Source: Billgrantia saliphila (GTDB taxonomy: Bacteria > Pseudomonadota > Gammaproteobacteria > Pseudomonadales > Halomonadaceae). From it: a stretch of 64,000 nt of DNA. Each line of letters opens with the position of its first letter. The stretch's first letter is position 1. A program made the translations under genes and the position numbers. Of the stretch, positions 7,649-16,594 are shown in pieces. Where the stretch lies: positions 372,001 to 436,000 of the forward strand of contig NZ_PJRN01000001.1 of the NCBI RefSeq assembly GCF_002930105.1. The letters run 5' to 3'. The notes beneath the pieces were generated by a model. It saw only the letters and a list, made by a program, of their open reading frames with translations, was not told where the DNA came from and ran no database searches.

Positions 7649-8938
7649 CTACATCAGTCCCGGCAACCACAGGCTGAGGCTGGGGAAGAACACGAACAGC
7701 ATCAGCACCAGGAACTGCACGGCAACGAACGGAAGTGCGCTGCGGATGATCTCCTCGATGGTGAGTCCGGGGCATACGCCGCGCAGGGCATAGAGATTCA
7801 AGCCCACCGGCGGAGTGACCACGGCAATCTCAAGATTGAGCACCATGACGATACCGAACCACAGCGGGTCATAGCCCAGCGCCTCGATCAGCGGCAGCAG
7901 CACCGGTGTGGTGACCACGATCAGTGATACCGCGTCGACCAGCATGCCGAGGAGGATCAGCATCAGCATCACCGCCAGCAGAATGGACCAGGTGGGCAGG
8001 CCGCTGGTGGTGAGGGTTTCGGTGAGCAGCTGCGGCACGCGCACCATGTTGAGGTAGTCGCCGAAGATCTTGGCGCAGCCCATAATCAGCAGGATGGCGC
8101 CGCTGATTCGTGCCGTGGTGCCGAGAATCTGGACCAGCTTGGCCCAGGTCAGGCTGCGAAAGACCACCGTGGCGATGAAGAAGGCGCCTAGCGCCCCGAC
8201 GCCGGCCGCTTCGCTGGGTGTGGCGAAGCCGGTATAGATCGATCCCAGCACCGCCAGCACGAGCAGGGCGGCATGCCAGATCTGGCCCAGGCTATGGAAG
8301 CGCTCTGGCCAGGTGAAGCGTTGCTCGGCGACAGGCGCTTCCCCGGGGTTGAGGCTGACGCGCAGAAAGATATAGAGCGAAAGCGCCAGGGCCAGCACGA
8401 TTCCCGGCACGATTCCGCCGATGAACAGATCGGCCACCGACACGCTGGAAACCGCGCCGTAGATGATGAATGGCACGCTGGGCGGGATCAGCATCGCCAA
8501 TGCACCGGCGGTGACCACCGAGCCGGCAGCCAGGGTGCGGCTGTAGCCTCTCTCGAGCATCTGCGGCACTGCGATCGAGCCCACTGCGGCCACGCCCGCC
8601 AGGCTGACGCCCGAGACGGCGCCGAACATTGCCGAGGCCCCAACCGAAGAGATCGCCAGGCTGCCGCGCAGCCAGTTGAGCCAGCGGACCGCTGCCTGGA
8701 ACAGGTTGGCGCCGACCGGCGTGGCGCCGAGCAGGCTGCCCATCAGGATGAACAGCGGCAGCGCGACCATCTCGAATACGTTGAGCTGGCCGAACAGCGA
8801 TGTGGGGGCGAAGAAGAACGCCAGCGAGCCGCGCGCCATGTACAGGCCGATGAGACCGGCGACCCCCAGCGACAGGAAGATCGGCACGCCGAGCCCGATC
8901 ATCGCGATCAGGGCGAGGACTACCAGTAAGGGATCCAT
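7649..8938 (-). CDS. TRAP transporter large permease, DctM type
   Basis: This 429-residue protein has about a dozen hydrophobic helices and DctM landmarks: ALPLFILMGSLL in the first third, AMLIPPSVPFIIYG (the hairpin proline motif) and TPPVGLNLYALRGV near the end. It is the Na+-coupled transport subunit in the inner membrane. AGGAGAC precedes the ATG. It lies 9 bp after the CoA-transferase and 79 bp before dctP. The M-P-Q order differs from the usual P-Q-M arrangement. Confidence 0.93.
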   Translation of the reverse strand: MDPLLVVLALIAMIGLGVPIFLSLGVAGLIGLYMARGSLAFFFAPTSLFGQLNVFEMVALPLFILMGSLLGATPVGANLFQAAVRWLNWLRGSLAISSVGASAMFGAVSGVSLAGVAAVGSIAVPQMLERGYSRTLAAGSVVTAGALAMLIPPSVPFIIYGAVSSVSVADLFIGGIVPGIVLALALSLYIFLRVSLNPGEAPVAEQRFTWPERFHSLGQIWHAALLVLAVLGSIYTGFATPSEAAGVGALGAFFIATVVFRSLTWAKLVQILGTTARISGAILLIMGCAKIFGDYLNMVRVPQLLTETLTTSGLPTWSILLAVMLMLILLGMLVDAVSLIVVTTPVLLPLIEALGYDPLWFGIVMVLNLEIAVVTPPVGLNLYALRGVCPGLTIEEIIRSALPFVAVQFLVLMLFVFFPSLSLWLPGLM

Positions 8939-8947
8939 GGGCGTCTC

Positions 8948-10162
8948 CTAGATCACCTGGTCGCGTCGAAGCGCTTCGAGCGTGGCCGCGTCGCAGCCCA
9001 GCCAGTCCGCCAGGATCGCATCGGTGTGTTCGCCGAGCGCCGGGCCCACCCGACGCACCCGCCCGGGCGTGCTCGACAACTGCGGAAAGACGTTCTGCAT
9101 GGGCAAGGGACGGCCATCGCGGTCGGGCACTTCGACGATGGACTCGCGGGCTCGAAAATGCGGATCGGCGAGCATGTCCGGTGCGCGATAGACCAGCCCC
9201 GCCGGCACGCCGGCCTCGGCGAGGATGTCGACGACCTGCTGGGCGTCGTGCTGGCGCGTCCAGGCCGCTATCAGCTCGTCGATGGACTGCTGATGCTCGC
9301 CACGTGCGCGATGGGTGGCATAGTCGGGATGGTCGGCCAGAGTCGGCTGGCCCATGGCCTTGCAGAGACGTCGGAAGACCGTGTCCTGATTGGCGCCGAT
9401 GACGACATCGCGACTGTCGCGCGCCGGGTAGGCGTTCGACGGGGCGATCTTGGGCAGGAAACTGCCGCTGCGCTCGCGGACCTTGCCGGCCCGGGCATAC
9501 TCCGGAACCAGGCTCTCCATCATTGCCAGCACCGACTCGAAGATCGAGCTATCGACGATCTGACCGCGACCGCTGCGGGCACGCTGGTGCAGCGCCATCA
9601 TGGCACCCAGGGCGGCATGCAGACCGGCCAGCGTGTCGCCCAGCGAAATGCCCACCCGTACCGGCGGGCGATCCGGGTAGCCGCTGACATAGCGCAGGCC
9701 GCCCATTGCTTCGCACACCGAGGCGAAGCCGGCGCGGCTGGCATAGGGGCCGTCCTGACCGAAGCCGGTGACACGCACCATCACCAGGCCGGGATTGTCC
9801 TGCGAGAGCGTTTCGTAACCGAGTCCCCAGCGTTCCATGGTGCCGGGGCGGAAATTCTCGATGACGACATCGGCCTCGCGGGCCAGCTCCCGCAACAGCG
9901 ACTGGCCGCGCGGCTGGCGCAGATCCAGCGTCAGCGACTGCTTGTTGCGTGCGATGACGTTCCACCACAGCGGTTCGCCGGTGTCGCGGTCCGCCTCGCC
10001 CCACTGGCGCATGGCGTCGCCCTTGCCGGGTGGCTCCACCTTGATGACCTGGGCGCCGAAGTCGGCCAGCACCTGGCCACAATAGGGGCCGGCGATGAGC
10101 TGACCGAGTTCGATAACCTTGATGTCGCTGAGGGGTACGGGGGAATGAGCATGTCGGGTCAT
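8948..10162 (-). CDS. Family III CoA-transferase (CaiB/BaiF/Frc type)
   Basis: This 404-residue enzyme belongs to the interlocked-dimer CoA-transferases, which move CoA between carboxylic acids through a catalytic Asp. Diagnostic segments are VIELGQLIAGPYCGQVLADFGA and VIKVEPPGKGD at the N-terminus, NFRPGTMERWGLGY, and VGISLGDTLAGLHA, whose Asp is the likely nucleophile (Asp169 in formyl-CoA transferase). The ATG at 10162 has AAGGAGAT upstream. It is the first enzyme gene after the regulator. I infer that it activates the acid brought in by the TRAP system, with succinyl-CoA or acetyl-CoA as likely donor, before cleavage by the downstream lyase. Confidence 0.88.
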   Translation of the reverse strand: MTRHAHSPVPLSDIKVIELGQLIAGPYCGQVLADFGAQVIKVEPPGKGDAMRQWGEADRDTGEPLWWNVIARNKQSLTLDLRQPRGQSLLRELAREADVVIENFRPGTMERWGLGYETLSQDNPGLVMVRVTGFGQDGPYASRAGFASVCEAMGGLRYVSGYPDRPPVRVGISLGDTLAGLHAALGAMMALHQRARSGRGQIVDSSIFESVLAMMESLVPEYARAGKVRERSGSFLPKIAPSNAYPARDSRDVVIGANQDTVFRRLCKAMGQPTLADHPDYATHRARGEHQQSIDELIAAWTRQHDAQQVVDILAEAGVPAGLVYRAPDMLADPHFRARESIVEVPDRDGRPLPMQNVFPQLSSTPGRVRRVGPALGEHTDAILADWLGCDAATLEALRRDQVI

Positions 10163-10184
10163 TGTTGTTGTGGATCTCCTTGGT

Positions 10185-10895
10185 TCAGCGGTGGGATGGC
10201 TCCGGCCGGTCGGGAGCGTCGGTGAAGCGGACATGGAGCGCTTGAGCGGCCAGCAGGTGGGCACGCATCACGCTTTCCGCCCACGCAGGGCTGCCGGCGG
10301 CGATGGCCTGCAGGATCTCGCGGTGATGATGCATGCTGCGGCGCAGGTTGGTGACGTCGTAATTGCCGAAGTTGCGCCGTATCACCGAGGTGCGCACCAC
10401 GCTGTCGAGCACGTTGGCCAGACGCTGGTTGTCGCTGGCGAGAATGAGCTCGCGGTGAAATTCGTGATTGAGGTGGGCAATCTCGTTGCGCACGCCGGGG
10501 TCTCTCTCGATCTGTTCGGTGAGCGTCTCCATGCGGGCGGCCAGTGTCTCTAGGCGCTCGAGCCGCTGGCGGTCCATGCGCTCGCTGGCCAGACGAACCG
10601 CCATGGGCTCCAGGACCAGTCGTAGCTCGAAAACCTCACGAGCGTCCTTTTCCGTCCAGGCCACCACTCGTGCCCCGTGGTGGGGAATCGCCTCGAGCCA
10701 GCCCTCGGAAACCAGTTCCCGTAGCGCTTCACGCACCGGGGTACGGCTTACCTCGAGCTCGCGCGCAACGTTGTGTTCACGAATGTATTCATGTGCCTGG
10801 TATCGGCCGTCCAGAATCCGTTGCTTGATTACGTCATGGACCTCGGCTGTCGCCGTTCGCACGATGGATGCCGGTTTGATGACCGCTTTCGCCAT
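10185..10895 (-). CDS. GntR-family regulator, FadR/FCD subfamily
   Basis: This 236-residue transcription factor has an N-terminal winged helix (NVARELEVSRTPVREALRELVSEGWL) and a C-terminal helical FCD domain from about residue 85, with the His-rich segments EFHREL, MHHHREIL and MRAHL that bind a metal and ligand in this subfamily. It is the first gene of the operon, 22 bp before the CoA-transferase. Two identical TTGCATGCAA palindromes lie in its upstream region, the nearer 14 bp before its ATG. I infer that it represses the operon until an acid or acyl-CoA ligand binds. Confidence 0.92.
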   Translation of the reverse strand: MAKAVIKPASIVRTATAEVHDVIKQRILDGRYQAHEYIREHNVARELEVSRTPVREALRELVSEGWLEAIPHHGARVVAWTEKDAREVFELRLVLEPMAVRLASERMDRQRLERLETLAARMETLTEQIERDPGVRNEIAHLNHEFHRELILASDNQRLANVLDSVVRTSVIRRNFGNYDVTNLRRSMHHHREILQAIAAGSPAWAESVMRAHLLAAQALHVRFTDAPDRPEPSHR

Positions 10896-10908
10896 GAGCG
10901 ATTCCTTA

Positions 10909-10918
10909 TTGCATGCAA
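10909..10918. promoter_or_regulatory. Putative GntR operator, proximal copy
   Basis: TTGCATGCAA is a perfect 10-bp palindrome directly upstream of the regulator's ribosome-binding region. An identical copy lies exactly 63 bp away, centre to centre. FCD-type GntR regulators usually bind short palindromes upstream of their own genes. Confidence 0.6.
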
Positions 10919-10971
10919 CTTTTAAGTTAGCTCGCGAAAATTACGGCGTGTAGTTAGACTTTGGTGGAATA

Positions 10972-10981
10972 TTGCATGCAA
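10972..10981. promoter_or_regulatory. Putative GntR operator, distal copy
   Basis: This second TTGCATGCAA sits in the longer palindrome ATTGCATGCAAT. Sixty-three base pairs is six turns of B-DNA, so two dimers would bind the same face. On the minus strand a weak -35 (TTGCAT, inside this site) and -10 (TCTAAC) are 17 bp apart, so binding here could occlude the operon promoter. Confidence 0.6.
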
Positions 10982-11103
10982 TTGTCGAGCCTGTCTCGAC
11001 TCAGTTGGCTGCGCCTAAGACCTGGTCCGGAGCTGGCGCGAGGCACTTGGCGTGTTTTCGGAAGGAAGGGGTAGGCGGGATATTCGCTGGCCGGCATGAC
11101 GCG

Positions 11104-11346
11104 TCAGTCGCCTAGGCACCATTCCGCATAGGTTCCACGGTCGTCGGGATGACCCAAGCGCCATTTCTGGGCGACGTCGAGCATTTCCTCCCGCCGCCAC
11201 TGCTCTACCTGCTCGCAGTAACGCAACTGCTCTGGCGTAAGATTGGCCGGATCGACCGTGATCGCCTTTTCGTTAGACGAGTTGAGTAGATAAGTGCCGC
11301 CACCGATCGTGGCGACACAGACGCTGGCGGCCAGGACCTTGTTCAT
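11104..11346 (-). CDS. Small exported hypothetical protein
   Basis: This is an 80-residue protein with a short N-terminal hydrophobic segment (VLAASVCVATIGGGTYLL) and a mature part rich in Glu, Arg and Trp with two Cys (RYCEQVEQW and EWCLGD) that could form a disulfide. AGGAAG lies about 6 bp before the ATG. It stands alone, convergent with nothing and divergent from the SDR gene. I do not recognise the family. A periplasmic or inner-membrane-anchored location is inferred from the signal-like N-terminus. Confidence 0.65.
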   Translation of the reverse strand: MNKVLAASVCVATIGGGTYLLNSSNEKAITVDPANLTPEQLRYCEQVEQWRREEMLDVAQKWRLGHPDDRGTYAEWCLGD

Positions 11347-11509
11347 GGCTTCTTCCTGTTTTTGTCTATCGTTTTACCAAGCGTAGCTCCTTGAAACCTT
11401 TTGATACAAAACTCAACTCCGCCTTGCCGGGCTTTCCCTTTCTGGCGTCGCTAAGGTAGGAAGGAGAGTCGCAACGCGCTGGGACAAATCATCGGCAAAG
11501 GAGGGCAGG

Positions 11510-12487
11510 ATGCGATCGTATAACTTGGACGGGGCCGTTGTCGTACTGACGGGAGCTTCCAGCGGTATCGGCCGAGCCTGTGCGTATGAGTTCGCACGAC
11601 GCGGCGCGACGCTGTTTCTTGCCGCTCGTGATCGCCACGCTCTACATGACGTGGCCGAGGCGTGCCATCGGCTGGGTGGGCAAGCCAGGATCGAAGTGGC
11701 GGATGTTACCCAGCCGGATGATATGGAGCGACTGGCACGAAGCGCGATCGATGCCGCCGATCGCATCGACGTCTGGGTCAACAATGCCGGTATCGGCGTT
11801 CTGGGCGCCTTCGATGAGGTCCCGCTCGAGGCGCATGAACAAGTCATCCAGACCGACCTGCTGGGCTGCGTACGTGGTGCCCATGCCGTGTTGCCTTACT
11901 TCAAGCGTCAACGGAGCGGCATCCTGATTCATAACATCTCCTTGGGTGGCTGGGCTCCGCAGCCCTATGCGGCGGCCTATAGCGCGGCCAAGTTCGGCTT
12001 GCGGGCGTTTACCGAAAGCCTGCGCGGCGAGCTGCATGCCTGGCCGGGTATCCATGTCTGCGGCGTTTATCCCTCGGTGATGGACACGCCAGGGTTTCGC
12101 GACGGGGGCAACTACACCGGTCGCGAGGTGAAACCCATACCGCCGGTCTACGATCCGCAGCGAACGGCGGAGGCAATCGTGGGTCTGGCGGAGCGCCCGC
12201 GCCATAGTGTTTACGTGGGCATGCCGGCCGTATTGTCGCGCCTGGCTCAGGCGGTACCGGGCTATGCGGCGATCAACGCTCGGCTGGTGGACGCCGCTCT
12301 GCGCCGGGCCAGGCCGAGGCCGACTTCCTCTGGAAATCTTTTTGCGCCGCCCAGCGGAGAGCGGCGAATCGAAGGGGGATATCGTGATCGCAATGCGCGT
12401 CGCGCCGGCTGGTGGCTTGCCGCCTCGGTGGCGGCGGCCACCGTGGCCGGTGCTTGGCTGGTGAAGCAGCGAAGAGAGGGCGGTTGA
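11510..12487 (+). CDS. Short-chain dehydrogenase/reductase with C-terminal membrane anchor
   Basis: This 325-residue NAD(P)-dependent oxidoreductase shows the classical SDR motifs: cofactor loop TGASSGIG near residue 15, NNAG near 91 and the catalytic YSAAK near 160, with Ser in HNISLGGW. After the SDR fold it has a basic linker and a hydrophobic C-terminal segment (AASVAAATVAGAWLV), suggesting membrane attachment. The ATG follows a strong AAAGGAGG. The substrate is unknown. It is divergent from 11346 and its stop abuts the stop of the HD-domain gene. Confidence 0.88.
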   Translation: MRSYNLDGAVVVLTGASSGIGRACAYEFARRGATLFLAARDRHALHDVAEACHRLGGQARIEVADVTQPDDMERLARSAIDAADRIDVWVNNAGIGVLGAFDEVPLEAHEQVIQTDLLGCVRGAHAVLPYFKRQRSGILIHNISLGGWAPQPYAAAYSAAKFGLRAFTESLRGELHAWPGIHVCGVYPSVMDTPGFRDGGNYTGREVKPIPPVYDPQRTAEAIVGLAERPRHSVYVGMPAVLSRLAQAVPGYAAINARLVDAALRRARPRPTSSGNLFAPPSGERRIEGGYRDRNARRAGWWLAASVAAATVAGAWLVKQRREGG

Positions 12488-13018
12488 TTACCCTCTTCCG
12501 CGCAGCTTCCCGGTGGCTTGGGTCAAGGTATCGATGGCGCGCTGCCTCAGCGCGGGATTGCCGTCTCGCATGACGTCGACGAGCTGGTGCTGTTCCTCGA
12601 GGTAGACGCGCGCGAAGCCGGGATCATGCTCGATGATGCTGCCGATGTTGTGGATCAGATCGGCGTATTTGATCGTCTGCGCGTCGGAACCGGCAGCGGC
12701 CAGCCGCTCGGCGGTACGCCGCTTGCGCATGGCGCGATTGCCGTCGGCCGGTGTCTGCAGATCGGAAAGGGCGTCGACGAGAAGTACGATCTCTGGCTCG
12801 AACTCGACGGCGAGTTGCTCGAGGGAGATCGCGGTATCTTCCACCACGTCATGTAGCCAGGCGGCGGCAATCATCGCGGCGCTGCCTCCGTGTTCGGCGA
12901 CGAGGAGCGCTACCGCTCTCGGGTGCTCGATATAGGGAGTGTTCCGGTATTTTCGGCGCTGGCCGATGGCGGCATGCGCGGCGGTGGCATAGATTCTGGC
13001 CTTCTCGATGGTGTTCAT
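12488..13018 (-). CDS. HD-domain protein, small alarmone hydrolase-like
   Basis: This 176-residue protein resembles the hydrolase domain of RelA/SpoT and the stand-alone MESH1-like enzymes that degrade ppGpp. Metal and active-site residues are present: H32 in YIEHPRAVA, H56-D57 and E60-D61 in LHDVVEDT, and D120 in ADLIHN. There is no synthetase, TGS or ACT domain. The ATG at 13018 has AGGGAG upstream; the longer open frame has no family support. Convergent with the SDR and divergent from the amidase, it is a single-gene unit. A hydrolase acting on another nucleotide remains possible. Confidence 0.8.
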   Translation of the reverse strand: MNTIEKARIYATAAHAAIGQRRKYRNTPYIEHPRAVALLVAEHGGSAAMIAAAWLHDVVEDTAISLEQLAVEFEPEIVLLVDALSDLQTPADGNRAMRKRRTAERLAAAGSDAQTIKYADLIHNIGSIIEHDPGFARVYLEEQHQLVDVMRDGNPALRQRAIDTLTQATGKLRGRG

Positions 13019-13144
13019 GCGTGGCACGCTCCCTGATCGGTATGGGCGGTGATGCTCGGTCTTTCCCTCTGCGCTGCTGATTTGGTCTTTGGGCCGCAAT
13101 TTCCCACAATCAAGAGAGCACTCACTCGAAAAAGGGAGGTTCTT

Positions 13145-14557
13145 GTGAGCGACACCGATCTTGGCACCATGGATGCGGGACAGTTGTGCGATCGCTTTGC
13201 CTCGAGAGAGACTTCGCCATTGGAAGCGACACGTGCCGCACTCGAGCGTATCGATCGTTTCAACGATGCCGTGAAGGCATATGTGCTGGTCGACCACGAG
13301 GGGGCCGAGGCCGCTGCCGAGGCGTCGACGCGTCGCTGGCGGAAAGGTCGACCATTGAGCCCGATCGACGGAGTCCCCGTTTCATTGAAGGATCTTACCG
13401 AATCGGCCGGCCTGCCGGCACGGAAGGGGTCGCTTACCGTGCCCGAAACACCCTGCGAGCGGGACTCTCCTCCAGCGCAAATGCTGCGTGAGGCTGGAGC
13501 GATCATCCTGGGCAAGACCAATACGCCCGAGTTCGGCTGGAAGGCGATCACCGATAACCGTGTCTTCGGGGCCACTGCCAACCCCTGGGATACGCGGCTG
13601 ACACCGGGCGGTTCCTCGGGAGGGGCGGCAGTAGCGGCTGCACTCAATATGGGCGTGCTGCACCAGGGTGGCGACTCGGGCGGTTCGATTCGCATTCCGG
13701 CTGCGTTTACCGGCGTCTTCGGTTTCAAGCCGACTTTCGGCTGGACGCCCGAATGGCCCCGCTCGAAGGAGGCGTCATTGTCACACTTGGGCCCCCTGAC
13801 TCGTACGGTTCCCGATGCGGCGCGCATGCTCAATGTGATCGGGCGCTACGACTATCGGGATCCTTATGCATTGCGCGGCCAGCCGGACGACTGGGGGAAG
13901 CATCTGGACAAGGGCATTCGTGGCCTGCGCATCGCGTTTTCACCGACGCTGGGCTATGCACGGGTCGAGCCCGAAGTCGCCGAGCGGGTACGCGAGGCGG
14001 CGCGGCGGCTGGAAGCGCTGGGCGCCGAGGTGGAGGAGATCGACCCCGGTTTCGAGTCGCCCATCCGCACCTTCAACACGTTCTGGTTCACCGCGTCGCT
14101 TGCCGTCTATCGTGAGCACAGCGAGCGTCAACGCCGCCTGCTCGACCCGGGCATGGTGGAGGATGCCAAGCGTGCAGAGCGGTGGAGTGCGCTGGACATG
14201 TTCTATGCACTGAAGGCGCGAGCTCGGCTCACCGAAAAGCTCGAGCATTTCAACCAACGCTACCATCTGCTGATGACGCCTTCGGTGGCGGTGCAGCCGT
14301 TTGCGCTTCAACATGACGTGCCGCCGGGCAGCGGAATGCGCGACTGGGAGGAGTGGGCACCGTTCTCCTACCCCTTCAACCTCAGCCATCAACCGGCGGC
14401 ATCGGTTCCGTGCGGTTTCACGGCGGAGGGTCTGCCCGTCGGTTTCCAACTGGCCGGTGGCAAGCACGACGACACTCGCGTACTACGCGCGAGCCATGCC
14501 TATCTAATGGCGCATCCGCCGGCGTTTCCCGAAGCACCCGATCCGATGGGCCGCTAA
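13145..14557 (+). CDS. Amidase-signature family hydrolase
   Basis: This 470-residue enzyme hydrolyses a C-N amide or related bond through a Ser-cisSer-Lys triad. All three residues are visible: K82 in VSLKDLTE, S158 in the GGSSGGAA loop and nucleophile S181 in GDSGGSIRIPAA. I chose the GTG at 13145 because GGGAGG lies just before it; the frame is open to 13049 but that part has no family similarity. It has no GatB/GatC neighbours, so a catabolic amidase is more likely than GatA. The substrate is unknown. Confidence 0.9.
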   Translation: MSDTDLGTMDAGQLCDRFASRETSPLEATRAALERIDRFNDAVKAYVLVDHEGAEAAAEASTRRWRKGRPLSPIDGVPVSLKDLTESAGLPARKGSLTVPETPCERDSPPAQMLREAGAIILGKTNTPEFGWKAITDNRVFGATANPWDTRLTPGGSSGGAAVAAALNMGVLHQGGDSGGSIRIPAAFTGVFGFKPTFGWTPEWPRSKEASLSHLGPLTRTVPDAARMLNVIGRYDYRDPYALRGQPDDWGKHLDKGIRGLRIAFSPTLGYARVEPEVAERVREAARRLEALGAEVEEIDPGFESPIRTFNTFWFTASLAVYREHSERQRRLLDPGMVEDAKRAERWSALDMFYALKARARLTEKLEHFNQRYHLLMTPSVAVQPFALQHDVPPGSGMRDWEEWAPFSYPFNLSHQPAASVPCGFTAEGLPVGFQLAGGKHDDTRVLRASHAYLMAHPPAFPEAPDPMGR

Positions 14558-14574
14558 GTGTGGCGCGGCTGCGC

Positions 14575-16317
14575 TCAACCGCAAGGAGCGGTGTGCTCGC
14601 TCAGCCAGCGCCCGAGCTCTTCGGCGGGCAGCGCGGGACAATGCAAGTCGCCCTGCACCCGCCGAGCGGATACCCCTTCGATTCGGGCGGCCAGAGTAGG
14701 ATCGTCGACGCCTGCGATCACGGCTTCGATGCCTAGCGCCTCAAGCAGGCGGCATGAAGCCTCGATCAAGCGCTCGCCACCTGGCCGCTGGACGATCGGG
14801 CCGGCGGCGATGGTGGCTTTGGTAAACGGTAAGCGAGCGAGCCAACCTAGGTCGATGGGGCTGGCACCGACGTCATCCACAGCCAGACGTATGCCGAGCT
14901 GCTCGATTCGCTTGAGCATGTGGGTCGCGGTGTCGAGGTGGCTACTCAGACCCTGGCCGGGTACCTTGAGCGTCAGCCAGTCGAACGAGACGGCACCCTG
15001 ATGGCGCAGAAAGTGGTCGAGCGGTCGGCGATCGAAAGTGTCGTGGGCCAGGTGGGATTCGCAAAGCGGTACGGCAACCGGCAGTTCGCCGAGCGGTGAG
15101 CCGTCTTCGAGCCATTGACGGTGATCGCTGATGACGCCCTGGATCATCCAGCGATTGAGCCTGACACCAAGTCCGAGCTGTGCGATGACCTCCAGGTAGG
15201 CACTGGGAGGTTCCTGCCAGCGCTTGGGCTGCTTCCAGCGCAGTATCGACTCGAGGCCGGTACAGCGGCCTGAGGCGCGATCGAATTCGGGCTGGTAATA
15301 CAGCAGGAAGTGTTGATCCGGCAGGTGGATGGCCTCGCTGAGCAGACCCTCGATGCGATGCTTCTCTTTAAGCCGCGCCGTCAGCCGGTGATCGACGAAA
15401 GCGAGCCGCCCCGGTCCCTTCCTGCGCGCGGTGTACATGGCGCTGCGCGCCGCCGTGATCAATGTCTCCTCGTCCTGCGCATCGCCGGGGTAGAGCGCGA
15501 TGCCGATGGATGCCGTCATCAGGAGATAGCGACCGCTGGAGATGAACGGCGGCTCCAGCATTTCCTGAAGGCGTTCGGCTACCAACTGAGCCGCTTCGGC
15601 GGTGCCGTCCTTCTCCAATAGCACCACGAACTGATCGCTGCCGAGCCGGGCCAGGGTGTCCTTGCTGCGCACTGCGCGTTGAAGGCGCTGGGCCAGCTCT
15701 CCCAACATGCGGTCGCCTTCGATGTGGCCGACCACATCGTTGATCGCCTTGAAGCGGTCGATGTCGATGAACAGCAGAGCAAGCGTGCTATCGGCTCGCT
15801 CGGCCTGGGCGATGGCATGGTTGAGGCGATCGCGCAGCAGTAGCCAGTTGGGCAGACCCGTCATGGGGTCGACGTGGATCCAGTGACGATTGTCAATGCG
15901 TTCGCCTTCTGGAGACGTCAGCAGAATGAAGGTATGCAGGTAGTATTGGGGGCGATGCTCATCGTCGAGCAGCGAATCGACCATCATCAGTACCGGTATC
16001 GACTCGCCGTCGTCGCGGCGGCACAGGACCTCCTGCTGCCAGGAGAGCGGCGCTCGCTGACGGTTCCGGTCCTCTTCCGCCAGGCCGGGCTGGGGACTCA
16101 GGGAGGTATAGAAGTGAGCGATCGGCCAGCCGATGGTCTCGGTCCGGTCGCAGCCGGCAATGGTGCAGAAAGCATGGTTGGCCAGCACGATGAGCCCATC
16201 GGCATCGGTGATGACCACGCCCGCATGGCTCTGCTCGAAGGCGCGCTGAACGAGCCGGGCCGGATGCTGGGCAATAGCTTGGACGCTGTCGCCCGCAGGG
16301 TGTTTGCCTTGGTTCAT
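14575..16317 (-). CDS. PAS-GGDEF-EAL protein with both catalytic sites degenerate
   Basis: This 580-residue cytoplasmic protein has a PAS domain (about residues 25-130), a GGDEF domain (about 145-310) and an EAL domain (about 325-575). The cyclase motif reads GSDQF rather than GGDEF. In the EAL domain, the motif reads ESI, the NLS segment asparagine is missing (VAVPLCES), DDFG reads DDVG, the conserved Lys of the LKID segment is Thr, and AEGVE reads IAGVDD. I infer loss of both cyclase and phosphodiesterase activity, leaving a c-di-GMP or GTP receptor or a protein-interaction role. No membrane segment is present. It is divergent from the intact cyclase at 16595, so the two may function together. 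Confidence 0.88.
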   Translation of the reverse strand: MNQGKHPAGDSVQAIAQHPARLVQRAFEQSHAGVVITDADGLIVLANHAFCTIAGCDRTETIGWPIAHFYTSLSPQPGLAEEDRNRQRAPLSWQQEVLCRRDDGESIPVLMMVDSLLDDEHRPQYYLHTFILLTSPEGERIDNRHWIHVDPMTGLPNWLLLRDRLNHAIAQAERADSTLALLFIDIDRFKAINDVVGHIEGDRMLGELAQRLQRAVRSKDTLARLGSDQFVVLLEKDGTAEAAQLVAERLQEMLEPPFISSGRYLLMTASIGIALYPGDAQDEETLITAARSAMYTARRKGPGRLAFVDHRLTARLKEKHRIEGLLSEAIHLPDQHFLLYYQPEFDRASGRCTGLESILRWKQPKRWQEPPSAYLEVIAQLGLGVRLNRWMIQGVISDHRQWLEDGSPLGELPVAVPLCESHLAHDTFDRRPLDHFLRHQGAVSFDWLTLKVPGQGLSSHLDTATHMLKRIEQLGIRLAVDDVGASPIDLGWLARLPFTKATIAAGPIVQRPGGERLIEASCRLLEALGIEAVIAGVDDPTLAARIEGVSARRVQGDLHCPALPAEELGRWLSEHTAPCG

Positions 16318-16594
16318 CGATTCGCTGTCGTCAATTTAGGATAGATACCCGTATAGCTGTTTATCGTCCTGCGCGGCACGGACTTTAGCTGTTTCTCACG
16401 CCTCCGTTGACGTGGCGCAGTGTGATGTTCGGTAACATGGTTGGATGCGCTCCAAGGACTCAAGTTCATCCCTTGGCTGCCGATATCGCGGTTAACTCTC
16501 ATGTTTCCTCATGTGGGTCGCCAGGGGAAGGCGAACATATCCCTACGCCTATCGGCAGCGGGATCGCTATTCACCTCGACCGAAGGGGAACTCA

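Noticed and set aside
9026-10225. 399-codon plus-strand ORF opposite the CoA-transferase
   Set aside because: It is antisense to a gene with clear family motifs and has no recognisable domain; GC-rich third positions leave the opposite frame open.
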